This document shows, in pieces, positions 8,894 through 19,687 of a DNA stretch of 64,000 bases (within the stretch, counting starts at the first letter, position 1; each line of letters begins with the position of its first letter). Source of the DNA: Aureimonas pseudogalii (lineage in GTDB: Bacteria > Pseudomonadota > Alphaproteobacteria > Rhizobiales > Rhizobiaceae); the NCBI RefSeq assembly GCF_014196835.1, contig NZ_JACIEK010000013.1, forward strand, positions 55,206 to 119,205, read 5' to 3'. Below the pieces are notes generated by a model. The model saw only the letters and a program-made list of their open reading frames with translations. It had not been told where the DNA came from and ran no database searches. The translations under genes and the position numbers were made by a program.

Positions 8894-8958
8894 CATCCGC
8901 CGCATCGCAGACCTAAGCGATGCGCCCATCCGATCCCGCCCGAGGGGCTTTGACGCTC

Positions 8959-9612
8959 ATGTCCGACCGCATCATCGAAAAGGCCCCGAACGCGCCGGGC
9001 AAGCGGGAGTTCAACCCGCTCCTGAAGTTCGCGCTGGAACTCGGGCCGCTCGTGGTCTTCTTCTTCGCCAATTCGCGCGGCGCCTGGCTGGCGGAGCGCT
9101 TTCCCGCGCTCGGTGAACTCGGCGGCCCACTCTTCATCGCCACCGCGCTGTTCATGGCCGCCACCGTCGTGGCGCTCACGGTCTCCTGGTCGATGACGCG
9201 CACCCTCCCCATCATGCCGCTCGTCTCCGGCGTCTTCGTGGTGGTCTTCGGCTTCCTGACGCTCTGGCTGCAGAACGAGACCTTCATCAAGATGAAGCCG
9301 ACGATCGTGAACGGGCTCTTCGCGGCGATCCTTCTCGGGGGCCTCGCCCTCGGCAAGCCGCTGCTCGGCTACGTCTTCGACCAGGCGTTCAAGCTCGACG
9401 ACGACGGCTGGCGCAAGCTCACCTTCCGCTGGGGCCTCTTCTTCGTGGTGCTGGCGGTGCTGAACGAGGTGGTCTGGCGCAACTTCTCGACCGACGCCTG
9501 GGCCGCCTTCAAGGTCTGGGGCACGATGCCCATCACCATGGGCTTCATGCTGCTGCAGATCCCGCTTCTGAAGCGCCACGCCACCGAGCCGCTCTTCGAC
9601 AAGAAACCGTGA
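8959..9612 (+). CDS. yciB: Septation protein A / intracellular septation membrane protein (YciB/IspZ family)
   Basis: A 217-residue inner-membrane protein starting at ATG 8959 with GAGGGG upstream; an in-frame ATG at 8920 would add 13 unlikely residues. Family features are [21 protein letters not shown] near the N-terminus (here split: [13 protein letters not shown] then LVVFFFAN), then [26 protein letters not shown] and the long [13 protein letters not shown] motif late in the protein. About five transmembrane segments are visible. YciB affects cell envelope integrity and division. Its place after ftsY is usual for Hyphomicrobiales. Confidence 0.93.
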   Translation: MSDRIIEKAPNAPGKREFNPLLKFALELGPLVVFFFANSRGAWLAERFPALGELGGPLFIATALFMAATVVALTVSWSMTRTLPIMPLVSGVFVVVFGFLTLWLQNETFIKMKPTIVNGLFAAILLGGLALGKPLLGYVFDQAFKLDDDGWRKLTFRWGLFFVVLAVLNEVVWRNFSTDAWAAFKVWGTMPITMGFMLLQIPLLKRHATEPLFDKKP

Positions 9613-9709
9613 TCGCGACGGGAGAGCGCCCTCGGCGATTGCGGCCGGCGGCAAACTCCCCAGATGCGGGTCTCCCGGCGCATCGCGCCTTCCCGGAGAC
9701 AGACCCCCG

Positions 9710-10609
9710 ATGATCGACGCCCAGAAGCTTCTCGACCAGTTCCTCGGCACCGGCCACGGCCGCCCCGGCGGCACGCCGGGATATGGCGGGGGGCGCACGC
9801 CCTCGTCGAACCCGCTCGGCGGCGGGCTCGGCGGACTCGTCGGGCAGGTGCTGGGCGGCTCGTCGGGCCGGGGCGGCTCCGGCGGCGGCATCGGCGGGCT
9901 CGTCGGCCAGGTGCTCGGCGGCTCGCGCGGCGGCTCGGGGGGCTTGGGCGGCAGCCTCGGGGGCGGCTTGGCCGGCAAGGCGATCGGCGGAGCGCTCGCC
10001 GGCGGCCTCGCCTCGCAGATCCTGCGCGGCAAGGCGACGCGTGGCCTCGGCGGCTCGGCGCTGAAGCTCGGCGGCCTCGCGCTCGTGGCGGGCCTCGGCT
10101 ACAAGGCCTGGACCAACTATCAGGCGCAGCAGCAGGCCGCCGCCGGCGGCCAGCTCGCCGGCCCCACCGGCAGCGCCCTGCCCCGGCCGATCGCGGCGGG
10201 CGAGATCCCAGAGGCGGCCGGCACGCCCTTCCACCCCGCCGCGCACGAGGCGGACGCGCGCGCCCGGCTGCTCCTCTCGGCGATGATCGCAGCGGCCAAG
10301 GCCGACGGCCATATTGACGCCGCCGAGCAGGAGCGCATCTTCGGCAAGATCGACGATCTCGACCTCGAATCCGACGAGAAGGGCCTCCTCATGGACGAGA
10401 TGCGCCGTCCGCTCTCGATCGACGATCTCGTGGCCGGCGTCACCTCGCCCGAGGTCGGCGTCGAAGTCTACACGGCCTCGGTGCTGGCGATCGACGCCGA
10501 CCAGCCGGCCGAGCGCGCCTATCTCGACATGCTGGCCGCGCGGCTCAACCTGCCGGCCGAGCTCGTCGCCGAGATCCGCCGCACCGCCGACGAGGCCACG
10601 GCCGGCTGA
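9710..10609 (+). CDS. DUF533 / TerB-like domain protein with a glycine-rich N-terminal half
   Basis: A 299-residue protein starting MIDAQKLLDQFLG. Residues about 20-115 are extremely Gly-rich and contain a duplicated GGLVGQVLGGS. A hydrophobic stretch GGLALVAGLGYKAW follows. The C-terminal half (ARARLLLSAMIAAAKADGHID...) is the DUF533 fold (PF04391, YebE-like), related to TerB, with the acidic motif AKADGHIDAAEQERI typical of that group. It is probably associated with the inner membrane through its glycine-rich hydrophobic part. The function is unknown; TerB relatives are linked to stress and metal response, which is only a family statement. Confidence 0.85.
   Translation: MIDAQKLLDQFLGTGHGRPGGTPGYGGGRTPSSNPLGGGLGGLVGQVLGGSSGRGGSGGGIGGLVGQVLGGSRGGSGGLGGSLGGGLAGKAIGGALAGGLASQILRGKATRGLGGSALKLGGLALVAGLGYKAWTNYQAQQQAAAGGQLAGPTGSALPRPIAAGEIPEAAGTPFHPAAHEADARARLLLSAMIAAAKADGHIDAAEQERIFGKIDDLDLESDEKGLLMDEMRRPLSIDDLVAGVTSPEVGVEVYTASVLAIDADQPAERAYLDMLAARLNLPAELVAEIRRTADEATAG
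9832..9927 (+). repeat. Internal 33-base duplication encoding GGLVGQVLGGS
   Basis: Positions 9832-9864 and 9895-9927 encode the same eleven residues with only a few base differences, separated by about 30 bases of Gly/Ser codons. The pattern suggests expansion by slippage or duplication within the DUF533 gene. Confidence 0.65.
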
Positions 10610-10672
10610 TCCCAGCCCATCCGACGTCGCCCGGTCGTCGCCTTCGCGCCGCCGCCGGGCGGCTCCGAGCTT

Positions 10673-11239
10673 TCAGAACTCGTCGGTCGCCAGCATCCGC
10701 CCGTCCGGCATCCGGTCGCCGACGTCGCCCGCCGGATTGCCGAAGGGCACCGGCGGCGCGCCGTCCTCGGCCTCGCGGTCGTGGTTCAGCGCCCAGTGGA
10801 CGGAGGGGAAGGCGAGGTCGTTCCAGGGGATCTCGTGCCACTCGAAGAGCCGCACCTCCAGGCTCTCCACCCCCGCCTCGATGCGGGGATCGGCGAGCGC
10901 GGCGCGGAAGATCAGCTGTACCTGGCTGATGCGCGGCACCGAATAGACCGCGAGCAGCCGCTCGATCGCGAGATCGGCGCCCGCCTCCTCGCGCGCCTCG
11001 CGCCGCGCGCCCTCCTCCGGCGTCTCGTTCAGCTCCATATAGCCGGCGGGGATCGTCCAGAAGCCGCGCCGCGGCTCGATGGCGCGCCGGCAGAGCAGCA
11101 CGCGTCCCTCGTGCCGGACCACCGATCCCACCACGATCTTGGGGTTCTCGTAGGCGACGAAGCCGCAATGGTCGCAGACCTTGTGGGCGACGCCGTCGCC
11201 TTCGGGAATGCGGAGCGAGAAGGAAGGGGTCTTGTCCAT
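10673..11239 (-). CDS. NUDIX hydrolase with N-terminal CxxC
   Basis: A 188-residue protein. The Nudix box is complete: GYMELNETPEEGARREAREE followed by AGAD, fitting GX5EX7REUXEEXGU. An N-terminal CDHCGFVAYENPKIVVG provides a CxxC knuckle, as in the common bacterial subfamily that has a zinc-ribbon start. The family hydrolyses nucleoside diphosphates linked to another moiety, such as ADP-ribose, FAD or NADH. The substrate is not inferable. It is convergent with the DUF533 gene and codirectional with the ccm genes downstream of which it lies. Confidence 0.93.
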   Translation of the reverse strand: MDKTPSFSLRIPEGDGVAHKVCDHCGFVAYENPKIVVGSVVRHEGRVLLCRRAIEPRRGFWTIPAGYMELNETPEEGARREAREEAGADLAIERLLAVYSVPRISQVQLIFRAALADPRIEAGVESLEVRLFEWHEIPWNDLAFPSVHWALNHDREAEDGAPPVPFGNPAGDVGDRMPDGRMLATDEF

Positions 11240-11310
11240 CGAGGGCTAGATGGGCGGGCGATCCGCGGCGGCGACGGGCCGGCGGCAAAAAGGCGGGCCC
11301 GCCGCTCGCG

Positions 11311-11943
11311 TCAGCGTGCCGGCGCCACGGCTCCGCGCAGCGCCGGCAGCAGGCCCTGGCTCACCGCCTGCGGCGTCAGCGGCCCCGTCTGCTTCCAGAG
11401 GATCGTGCCCGCCGGCGAGACGAGGAAGGTCTCGGGCACCCCGTAGACGCCCCAGTCGATGGTGGCGCGCCCCGCCGGATCGACGCCCACCGCCGCATAG
11501 GGATTGCCGAGGCCGGCGAGGAAGTCGCGCGCGTTTTCCGGCTTGTCCTTGTAGTTCAGCCCGACGATCTCCAACCCGGTGGCGCGCACCGCGGGGTCTC
11601 GCGACAGTGCGAGCAGCATCGGATGCTCGTCGCGGCAGGGCACGCACCAGGAGGCGAAGACGTTGACGAGGCGCGGCCGCCCGTCGCCGCCCGTCGCCAT
11701 GGCGAGCCCCGGTACGGGCGCCCCGTCCGGCCCACGGAGCCCCTCCAGCGCCGGAAGCACGGTGGCGGGCGCGGGCTGGCCGATCAGCGCGGAAGGGAGC
11801 GTCTGCGGGTCGTGGCCGGAGGCGAGCTGGTAGAGGAAGAGCCCGGCGAGCAGCGCGAAGACCCCGACCGGCACGAAGGCGAGCTTCGAGCGCCGCCGCG
11901 GCGCCGCGGCAGGCTCGCCGGCGGGCGAATCCGGCGCACTCAC
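11311..11943 (-). CDS. ccmG: Thiol:disulfide interchange protein CcmG/DsbE
   Basis: A 210-residue membrane-anchored periplasmic thioredoxin that reduces apocytochrome c or the CcmH disulfide during cytochrome c maturation. A single N-terminal helix (FVPVGVFALLAGLFLYQLA, about residues 23-41) is followed by the thioredoxin fold with active site ASWCVPCRDEHP. The cis-proline region YGVPETFLVSPAG also matches CcmG. It overlaps ccmD by four bases (ccmD stop/ccmG start) and closes the ccm run. Confidence 0.96.
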   Translation of the reverse strand: MSAPDSPAGEPAAAPRRRSKLAFVPVGVFALLAGLFLYQLASGHDPQTLPSALIGQPAPATVLPALEGLRGPDGAPVPGLAMATGGDGRPRLVNVFASWCVPCRDEHPMLLALSRDPAVRATGLEIVGLNYKDKPENARDFLAGLGNPYAAVGVDPAGRATIDWGVYGVPETFLVSPAGTILWKQTGPLTPQAVSQGLLPALRGAVAPAR

Positions 11944-12107
11944 GGGCGCGCCGTCCCCGGCCGCGCCCGTGAGCCCGAGGCTTCCAGCTCGGCGAGCCGC
12001 GCCTTGACGCGGCGGGCGTCGCGCATCGTAAAGGCCACCAGCCCGCCGAGCACGAGCGCGGCCATGCCGTAGGCGCTGGCGACGAAGAGGGCGTAGTCGG
12101 CCTGCAT
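11940..12107 (-). CDS. ccmD: Heme exporter protein CcmD
   Basis: A 55-residue single-pass membrane protein beginning MQADYALFVASAYGMAALVL. The pattern of an N-terminal Tyr/Phe-rich start, one helix and a basic coiled tail (RDARRVKARLAELEAS) is the CcmD signature. CcmD holds holo-CcmE at the CcmABC complex. Its ATG overlaps the ccmC stop as TGATG, and its own end overlaps the ccmG start. Confidence 0.92.
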   Translation of the reverse strand: MQADYALFVASAYGMAALVLGGLVAFTMRDARRVKARLAELEASGSRARPGTARP

Positions 12108-12859
12108 CAGACGACGCTCAGGGCCTGGCGGCGGGCGAGACTGAGGCACCGCCGGCGGCGGATCTCGGTGCGCATCGCCGTCAGGTGCAGCGCGAAGAAG
12201 AGGGCCGTGAAGCCGGCGGCGCACAGGAACAGCGGCCCGAGATAGGCCGCGGGCATGGCGGGGCCGCCGAGGCGCAGGACGCTCGCGGGCTGGTGCAGCG
12301 TGTTCCACCAGTCCACCGAGAACTTGATGATCGGGATCACCACGAAGCCGACGAGCACGAAGATCGCGGCCATGCGCCCGCCCCGCTGCGGCTCCTCGAA
12401 GGCGCGCGTCAGCGCAATCAGCCCGAGATACATGAGGAAGAGAACGAAGACCGAGGTGAGCCGCGCGTCCCAGACCCACCACGTGCCCCACATCGGCCGG
12501 CCCCAGACCGAGCCGGTGAAGAGGCAAAGGAAGGTGAACACCGCGCCGATCGGCGCGGCCGTGCGGATCGCGACCTCGGCGATCGGATGGCGCCAGACGA
12601 GAAGCCCGAGCGCCGAGGCGCTCATCACCGTCCACACCATCATCGACAGCCAGGCGAAGGGCACGTGGATGAAAAGGATGCGCACGGTGATGCCCTGCTG
12701 GTAGTCCTCCGGCGCCTGCAGCGCGTAGAGCAGCCCGAAGCCGAGCAGCGCCAGCGCCACCACCCAGACCCACGGCACGAGCTGGCCGGTGAGCTCGAGA
12801 AAGCGCGTGGGGTTGGCCAGAAGCGCGAAGCGCGAGGGGCGGGCGGCGGTGTCGCTCAT
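12107..12859 (-). CDS. ccmC: Heme exporter permease CcmC
   Basis: A 250-residue, six-helix inner-membrane protein. The tryptophan-rich heme-handling motif WGTWWVWDARLTSV is complete, and conserved histidines flank it (FIHVPFAWLSM and WWNTLHQPAS). CcmC loads heme onto CcmE. It starts at ATG 12859, is separated from the GNAT gene upstream by 70 bases, and overlaps ccmD by one base. Confidence 0.97.
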   Translation of the reverse strand: MSDTAARPSRFALLANPTRFLELTGQLVPWVWVVALALLGFGLLYALQAPEDYQQGITVRILFIHVPFAWLSMMVWTVMSASALGLLVWRHPIAEVAIRTAAPIGAVFTFLCLFTGSVWGRPMWGTWWVWDARLTSVFVLFLMYLGLIALTRAFEEPQRGGRMAAIFVLVGFVVIPIIKFSVDWWNTLHQPASVLRLGGPAMPAAYLGPLFLCAAGFTALFFALHLTAMRTEIRRRRCLSLARRQALSVV

Positions 12860-12929
12860 GGGGCGTCTCGCTCGGGTGGTTTCGCCATGGTCTAGAACGA
12901 GTTGGCGAGGGCGTCCATGCGGAGGCCCC

Positions 12930-13385
12930 TCAAGTTTGCGTCGGTGCCGCCCCGCCCGACCGCCCGCCGATCCACAGCGCCATGCCGATCGAGGCCGGCA
13001 TCACCGGCTCGAAGCCGAACTTCGCGTAGAGATGGCGCGCCTCGCCGTCGGCGATCAGGCTGACATAGGCCGACGGCGGCGCGGTCTCGCGCAGCCAGTC
13101 CATGAGATCGCCGAAGATGCGCTTGCCGAGGCCCTGCCCCTGGTGCGCCGGCTCCACCGCCATGTCGACGATCTGGAAGAAGCAGCCGCCGTCGCCGATC
13201 ACCCGGCCCATCGCCACGGCCCGCCCCTCGCAGCGAACGACGACGCCGTGGCAGGTGCCGGGCAGGCCGCGCTCGGCCGCCTCGGGCGTCTTGGCGCTGA
13301 GGCCGGAGACGGCGCGCAGCCGGCGATAGTCCTCGACGCTGGGCGTCTCGGCGGAAAAGGCGTAGCGGGCGGGATCGAAGGGCAT
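12930..13385 (-). CDS. GNAT family N-acetyltransferase
   Basis: A 151-residue acetyltransferase starting MPFDPARYAFSAE. The acetyl-CoA binding motif A is MAVEPAHQGQGLGKRIFGDL, with FFQIVD before it and LYAKFGFEPV after it, all typical of GNAT folds. It lies between ccmB and ccmC on the same strand with short gaps (22 and 70 bases), so it is probably co-transcribed with the ccm genes, although acetylation has no known role in cytochrome c maturation. The substrate is unknown; it may be simple insertion into the operon. Confidence 0.9.
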   Translation of the reverse strand: MPFDPARYAFSAETPSVEDYRRLRAVSGLSAKTPEAAERGLPGTCHGVVVRCEGRAVAMGRVIGDGGCFFQIVDMAVEPAHQGQGLGKRIFGDLMDWLRETAPPSAYVSLIADGEARHLYAKFGFEPVMPASIGMALWIGGRSGGAAPTQT

Positions 13386-13406
13386 GGGGCGAGGTCCGTG
13401 CGCGGG

Positions 13407-14066
13407 TCAGTCGGTGGAAAGGCGGAGCGCCGCCGCGGCGGCGAAGGTGCCAAGGAGGCCGTAGACGAGCGTCAGCGCGGCGAGGATGAGGAAGGGCGCG
13501 CGAAAGGGCGCGGCGTCGTTCACCGCGCCGAACGTCGCGGCGACGCCGAAGATGAGGACGGGCAGCGCCAGCGGAAGCACCAGCACCGAGACGAGCACCC
13601 CGCCGCGCGGCAAGGCCGCCGCCACCGCCGCGCCCACCGCGCCGATGAGGACGATGGCGGGCGTGCCGACCAGCAGCGTCAGCGCGGTGGCCCCGAGCGC
13701 GCGCGGCTCCACCGAAAGGAGCAGGCCGAGGAGCGGCGAGGCCACGACCAGCGGGAGGCAGGCGGCGCACCAGAGCGCCGCGGCCTTGGCGAGCACCACG
13801 AGCGGCAGCGCCAGCGGCCCGGCGAGGTAGAGGTCGAGGGTGCCGTCGTCGCGGTCGGCCTGGAACAATCGGTCGAGCGTGAGGAGCGTCGCCAGCAGCG
13901 CGCCGATCCAGAGGATCGCCGGCCCGATGCGCCGTAAGAGCGCCAGATCCGGCCCGACGCCGAAGGGAATGGTGGCGACGACGGCGAGGAAGAACACGAT
14001 GCCGACGAGGCCGCCGCCCGAGGCCAAGAGCTGCAGCCGGAGATCGCGCAGGAAGAGCGCGCGCAT
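13407..14066 (-). CDS. ccmB: Heme exporter permease CcmB
   Basis: A 219-residue, six-helix membrane protein starting MRALFLRDLRLQLLASGGGL. Family marks are VATIPFGVGPD, the cytoplasmic loop FQADRDDGTLDLYLAGP and LPLALPVLIFGVAA. With CcmA it forms the ABC module that drives release of heme-loaded CcmE. Its start overlaps the ccmA stop by one base (TGATG). Confidence 0.96.
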   Translation of the reverse strand: MRALFLRDLRLQLLASGGGLVGIVFFLAVVATIPFGVGPDLALLRRIGPAILWIGALLATLLTLDRLFQADRDDGTLDLYLAGPLALPLVVLAKAAALWCAACLPLVVASPLLGLLLSVEPRALGATALTLLVGTPAIVLIGAVGAAVAAALPRGGVLVSVLVLPLALPVLIFGVAATFGAVNDAAPFRAPFLILAALTLVYGLLGTFAAAAALRLSTD

Positions 14067-14773
14067 CACCAGAGCTCGTCCCAGCCGCCGCCGGGCGCCG
14101 CCGCGGCCGCCTCCCCGACGCCGGCCGGTCGCAGCGCCTCCAGCCGCAGTTCCTGCGGCGCCTCCAGCGCGAGCGGTTGGTGCGTCGCGGCGATCACGAT
14201 GCCGCCGGTGCACTGGCGCTCGCGGCAGAGCGCGGCGAAGCGCGCCTGCGCGCGCTCGTCCAGCGCCGCCGTCGGCTCGTCGAGGATCCACACCGGCCGC
14301 TCGCTCACCAGAAGCCGCGCCATCGCCGCCCGCCGCCCCTGCCCGGCCGAGAGGACGCCCGCCGGCAGGTCGCCGGCCGCGCCGAGATCCACCGCCGCGA
14401 GCGCCTCGCGCACGCCGAGCCCTGTGTCGCCAAGAAACCGCCGCCAGAAGCCGAGTTCCTCGGCCACGCTGCGTCCCGCCTTCAGCGAGTTGCGATGGCC
14501 GAGATAATGCGCGACCTCCGCCACGCGCCGCGCCGGCTCGCCGTCCGCCGCCACGGCGCCCTCGACGCTCACCTCGCCCGCCAGCGGCGGCAGCAGCCCC
14601 GCGAGCGTGCGCAGCAGCGTCGACTTGCCCGCCCCGTTCGCCCCCGTCACCAGAAGCGCCGAGCCGGGGCCCAGCACGAGGTCGAGCGGGGGCACCACGA
14701 GCCGCCCGCCTCGCCCCGCCGCCAGCCCTCTCAAACGCAGCGTGATCAACGGCCCCGGCTCCTCGGCATCCAT
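14066..14773 (-). CDS. ccmA: Heme exporter ATP-binding protein CcmA
   Basis: A 235-residue ABC ATPase. I chose ATG 14773 because CGGGGGA precedes it; a longer open frame from 14914 runs through two palindromes and is not protein-like. Walker A is VTGANGAGKSTLLRTL, the signature is LSAGQGRRAAMARLLV and Walker B is WILDEPTAALD, followed by the switch histidine in ATHQPL. The LSAGQ form is usual for CcmA. It is first in the ccm run and divergent from acnA, an arrangement found in many rhizobia. Confidence 0.96.
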   Translation of the reverse strand: MDAEEPGPLITLRLRGLAAGRGGRLVVPPLDLVLGPGSALLVTGANGAGKSTLLRTLAGLLPPLAGEVSVEGAVAADGEPARRVAEVAHYLGHRNSLKAGRSVAEELGFWRRFLGDTGLGVREALAAVDLGAAGDLPAGVLSAGQGRRAAMARLLVSERPVWILDEPTAALDERAQARFAALCRERQCTGGIVIAATHQPLALEAPQELRLEALRPAGVGEAAAAAPGGGWDELW

Positions 14774-14833
14774 TCCCCCGCGTTCTGTCGCGTGGGGCGG
14801 ACGTTGGCAAGACGGGGCTTCGCCCTCGACCCA

Positions 14834-14855
14834 CCAAGGGCCTCGAGGCCCTTGG
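14834..14855. repeat. 22-base perfect palindrome
   Basis: The sequence ccaagggcctc followed by gaggcccttgg is a perfect inverted repeat with no spacer. It sits 16 bases from a second, larger palindrome. Confidence 0.9.
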
Positions 14856-14870
14856 ATCCCCTCTCGTGTT

Positions 14871-14911
14871 TCGATGACCGGGGAGGGCCGGCGGCCCTCC
14901 CCGGTCATCGA
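14871..14911. repeat. 41-base inverted repeat, 20-bp arms with one-base centre
   Basis: The left arm tcgatgaccggggagggccg is matched exactly by its complement after a single G. As RNA or extruded DNA it would form a very stable hairpin. It has no T-run, so it is not a simple terminator. It resembles the short palindromic intergenic units scattered in GC-rich alphaproteobacterial genomes. Confidence 0.9.
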
Positions 14912-15254
14912 CAAATGAAAGCGGGGGTCCGGGGGCGTCGGCCCTCGGGCGGGGTTCGGGGCGGCAGCCCCGCCTCCCCACGCCCGAACGTACGCGGAAC
15001 TTGGCGCGAGGCGGGATTTGCGGGTGCGGGGGCCTTTATAGCGATTACAAACTTGCCTATAAGGCGGCCAACCACTCCAGCGACCGGCGTGGAGTCATCA
15101 GCGCCGATCTCAAGTGGCCTGCCTCCGTGGCGGGTCCCGGGGCGGACGGGCGGAAATGGTCGTACCCGCATCTTCCAACGTGCCCGCGTCTCGCGGGTGC
15201 GGCGGTCGTTCGCCTTTCGGACATGTCATGGTTCGAGAAGGAACGAGAGCCCCA

Positions 15255-18008
<2,754 letters not shown>

Positions 18009-18031
18009 CGGGCGGCCGCCTTCCGCATCCG

Positions 18032-18068
18032 CCCGGGACGACGCACCTCGCGCCGTCCCGGGTCTTTT
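18032..18068 (+). terminator. Rho-independent terminator after acnA
   Basis: The stem cccgggacg (18032-18040) pairs exactly with cgtcccggg (18054-18062) and is followed by tctttt. It lies 23 bases after the acnA stop codon. Confidence 0.8.
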
Positions 18069-18073
18069 CAACG

Positions 18074-18110
18074 AAGGACTGTCGCCCGGTTGCGGGCGGC
18101 GGTCCTTTTT
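18074..18110 (+). terminator. Second, tandem terminator after acnA
   Basis: A long stem aaggactgtcgcccg pairs with cgggcggcggtcctt with only G-U exceptions around a small loop, then a T-run follows (18106-18110). It backs up the terminator just upstream. Confidence 0.8.
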
Positions 18111-18256
18111 GCGTCCTGCGCGCCTCCGGCCCCATGGCTTCACCCCCAAGTGAACCCCGCGGCATCGATCGCGCTGTTGGGATCGCGCCGATCTGTGCCA
18201 TGTCCTTCCTGACGATCCCGCTGCGGCTCGAACTGACCGAAGGAGCGAGCGCCCCC

Positions 18257-19042
18257 GTGCCGAAGTCCGCCCACCCAGCGCTGTCGTTTCTCTTCGCCGC
18301 TCTCACGGCCGGGCTCGCCCTCGCACCGGCACGGGCGGACGACGCCAAGGCGACGAGCGCGGGCGTTCGCGGCGTCGTCGAGCTGTTCACCAGCCAGGGC
18401 TGCGCCTCCTGCCCGCCGGCCGAGGCGATGCTGGCGCGCTACGCGGCGGCCGGCACCGGCATCGTCGCCCTTGCCTATCATGTCGACTACTGGGACTATA
18501 TCGGCTGGCAGGACACGCTGGGCTCGCGCCGCAACGTCGAGCGCCAGAAGGACTACGTGAAGGGCCTGCGCCTCGGCGCCCTCGCCACGCCCCAGGCCGT
18601 GGTCAACGGCGCGGCGGCGGTGCCGGGCGGCGACGCGGCAGCCATCGAGGCGCGTCTCGCCGCCGAGCCGATCCCCACCGGCCCCGCCGCCCCCGAGGTG
18701 CGCCTCGCGCGCGAGGGCGACACGCTCCACATCTTCGCCCGCCTCGGCGAAGGCGACCGCGACGCCAGCCCGCGCGTCCTCATCCTCGTCACCTACGTCG
18801 CGGAGGCGCGCACCGAGGTGCTGCGCGGCGAGAACAAGGGCCAGCGCCTCGTCAGCACCCACGCCGTGCGCGACTGGCGGGTGGTCGGCACGCTGACGGG
18901 CGAGCCGATGCGCGTCGACATGCCGATCGGCCTCCTCGCCGATCCCGACGGCTTGCGCAGCGGCGGCGCCGCCCTCCTGCAGACGGTCGGCAGCCACGAC
19001 CGTCCGGGCCGCATCCTCGCCGCCGCCGCGATCGACTTCTGA
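18257..19042 (+). CDS. Secreted DUF1223 domain protein (thioredoxin-like)
   Basis: A 261-residue protein. I chose GTG 18257 because AAGGAG stands 11 bases upstream and the product then opens with a clean Sec signal peptide (PKSAHPALSFLFAALTAGLA, cleaved after APARA). The DUF1223 motif VVELFTSQGCASCPPAE and the following HVDYWDYIGWQD are complete. The CxxC-like GCASCP suggests a thioredoxin fold with redox potential in the periplasm, but no activity is established for the family. Its position after acnA is conserved in Hyphomicrobiales. In-frame ATGs at 18134 and 18200 are alternatives. Confidence 0.9.
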   Translation: MPKSAHPALSFLFAALTAGLALAPARADDAKATSAGVRGVVELFTSQGCASCPPAEAMLARYAAAGTGIVALAYHVDYWDYIGWQDTLGSRRNVERQKDYVKGLRLGALATPQAVVNGAAAVPGGDAAAIEARLAAEPIPTGPAAPEVRLAREGDTLHIFARLGEGDRDASPRVLILVTYVAEARTEVLRGENKGQRLVSTHAVRDWRVVGTLTGEPMRVDMPIGLLADPDGLRSGGAALLQTVGSHDRPGRILAAAAIDF

Positions 19043-19204
19043 GCGCCTCCCCTCGCGATCGCCCTTCCCCTCGGCGGCTGCGTTGCATCGCGCCGTGTGC
19101 ATCCCATCTTGATGACAGATTGACGATGCACTCTGGCGGCGGCACGCTGGGAGGCCTCGGGCGAACATCGCCCGGACCCCGTGCCGCCGGGAAGGGGAAA
19201 CCGA

Positions 19205-19576
19205 TTGACCGAAACGACGAACGAGCGGTCCGCCACCCTCATCGATCTGGCCGAGATCCGGGGCGCCGCCTCGCTGCCCGTCGTCTCCTTCGACCGGCAC
19301 GAGCTCGGCGCGATCCTGCGGGTCTACGGGCGCATGGTGGCGGCCGGCGAATGGCGCGACTACGCCATCGACACGCTGCGCGACCGCGCGGTGTTCTCGA
19401 TCTTCCGCCGCTTCAGCGAGATGCCGCTCTACCGTGTCGAGAAGACGCCGAAGCTGGCCCGCAAGCAGGGCGCCTTCAGCGTGGTCGCCGCCGGTGGCCT
19501 CGTGATGAAGCGCGGACAGGATCTCTCCCAGGTGCTGCGCGTCTTCGACAAGGCGCTGAAGCTCGTCGACGACTGA
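19205..19576 (+). CDS. DUF2794 domain protein
   Basis: A 123-residue protein if the TTG at 19205 is the start; GAAGGGG lies six to seven bases before it, which decides against the GTG at 19181. The DUF2794 core is clear: VVSFDRHELGAILRVYGRMV, then AGEWRDYAIDTLRDRAVFSI and SEMPLYRVEKTPKLARKQGA. The family is restricted to alphaproteobacteria and has no known function. It is soluble, with no signal peptide or membrane segment. Confidence 0.88.
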   Translation: MTETTNERSATLIDLAEIRGAASLPVVSFDRHELGAILRVYGRMVAAGEWRDYAIDTLRDRAVFSIFRRFSEMPLYRVEKTPKLARKQGAFSVVAAGGLVMKRGQDLSQVLRVFDKALKLVDD

Positions 19577-19627
19577 GGCCGCCTTTGCAGACCGGCCGCC
19601 CCGCCTTCGCTTTCGCCCCGCTTCAGG

Positions 19628-19657
19628 TTTCGCTTTCGATCCGACGGGATTTCGTTT
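19628..19657. promoter_or_regulatory. TTTCG repeats upstream of glpR, candidate GlpR operator
   Basis: Between 19628 and 19657 there are three TTTCG elements (two in tttcgctttcgat, one in atttcgttta) within 60 bases of the glpR start. The same element recurs in the glpD promoter at 20496-20513. Shared repeats upstream of a DeoR-type repressor and its likely target suggest an operator. The assignment is inference. Confidence 0.5.
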
Positions 19658-19687
19658 AGCACGGGTGGCGTCGGGGGAGATGGGGCC

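Larger units (their letters stand above)
14774..15254. other. 480-base intergenic region between divergent ccmA and acnA
   Basis: No gene is supported here. It holds two perfect palindromes (14834-14855 and 14871-14911) and a further GC-rich stem near 14970-14985. The acnA-proximal part around 15040-15065 is more AT-rich (tttatagcgattacaaac) and is the likely place of the acnA promoter, but no convincing -35/-10 pair could be fixed. Confidence 0.6.

Noticed and set aside
14774..14914. N-terminal extension of CcmA to ATG 14914
   Set aside because: It would translate two palindromes into low-complexity sequence; the ATG at 14773 has a ribosome-binding site and fits the family length.
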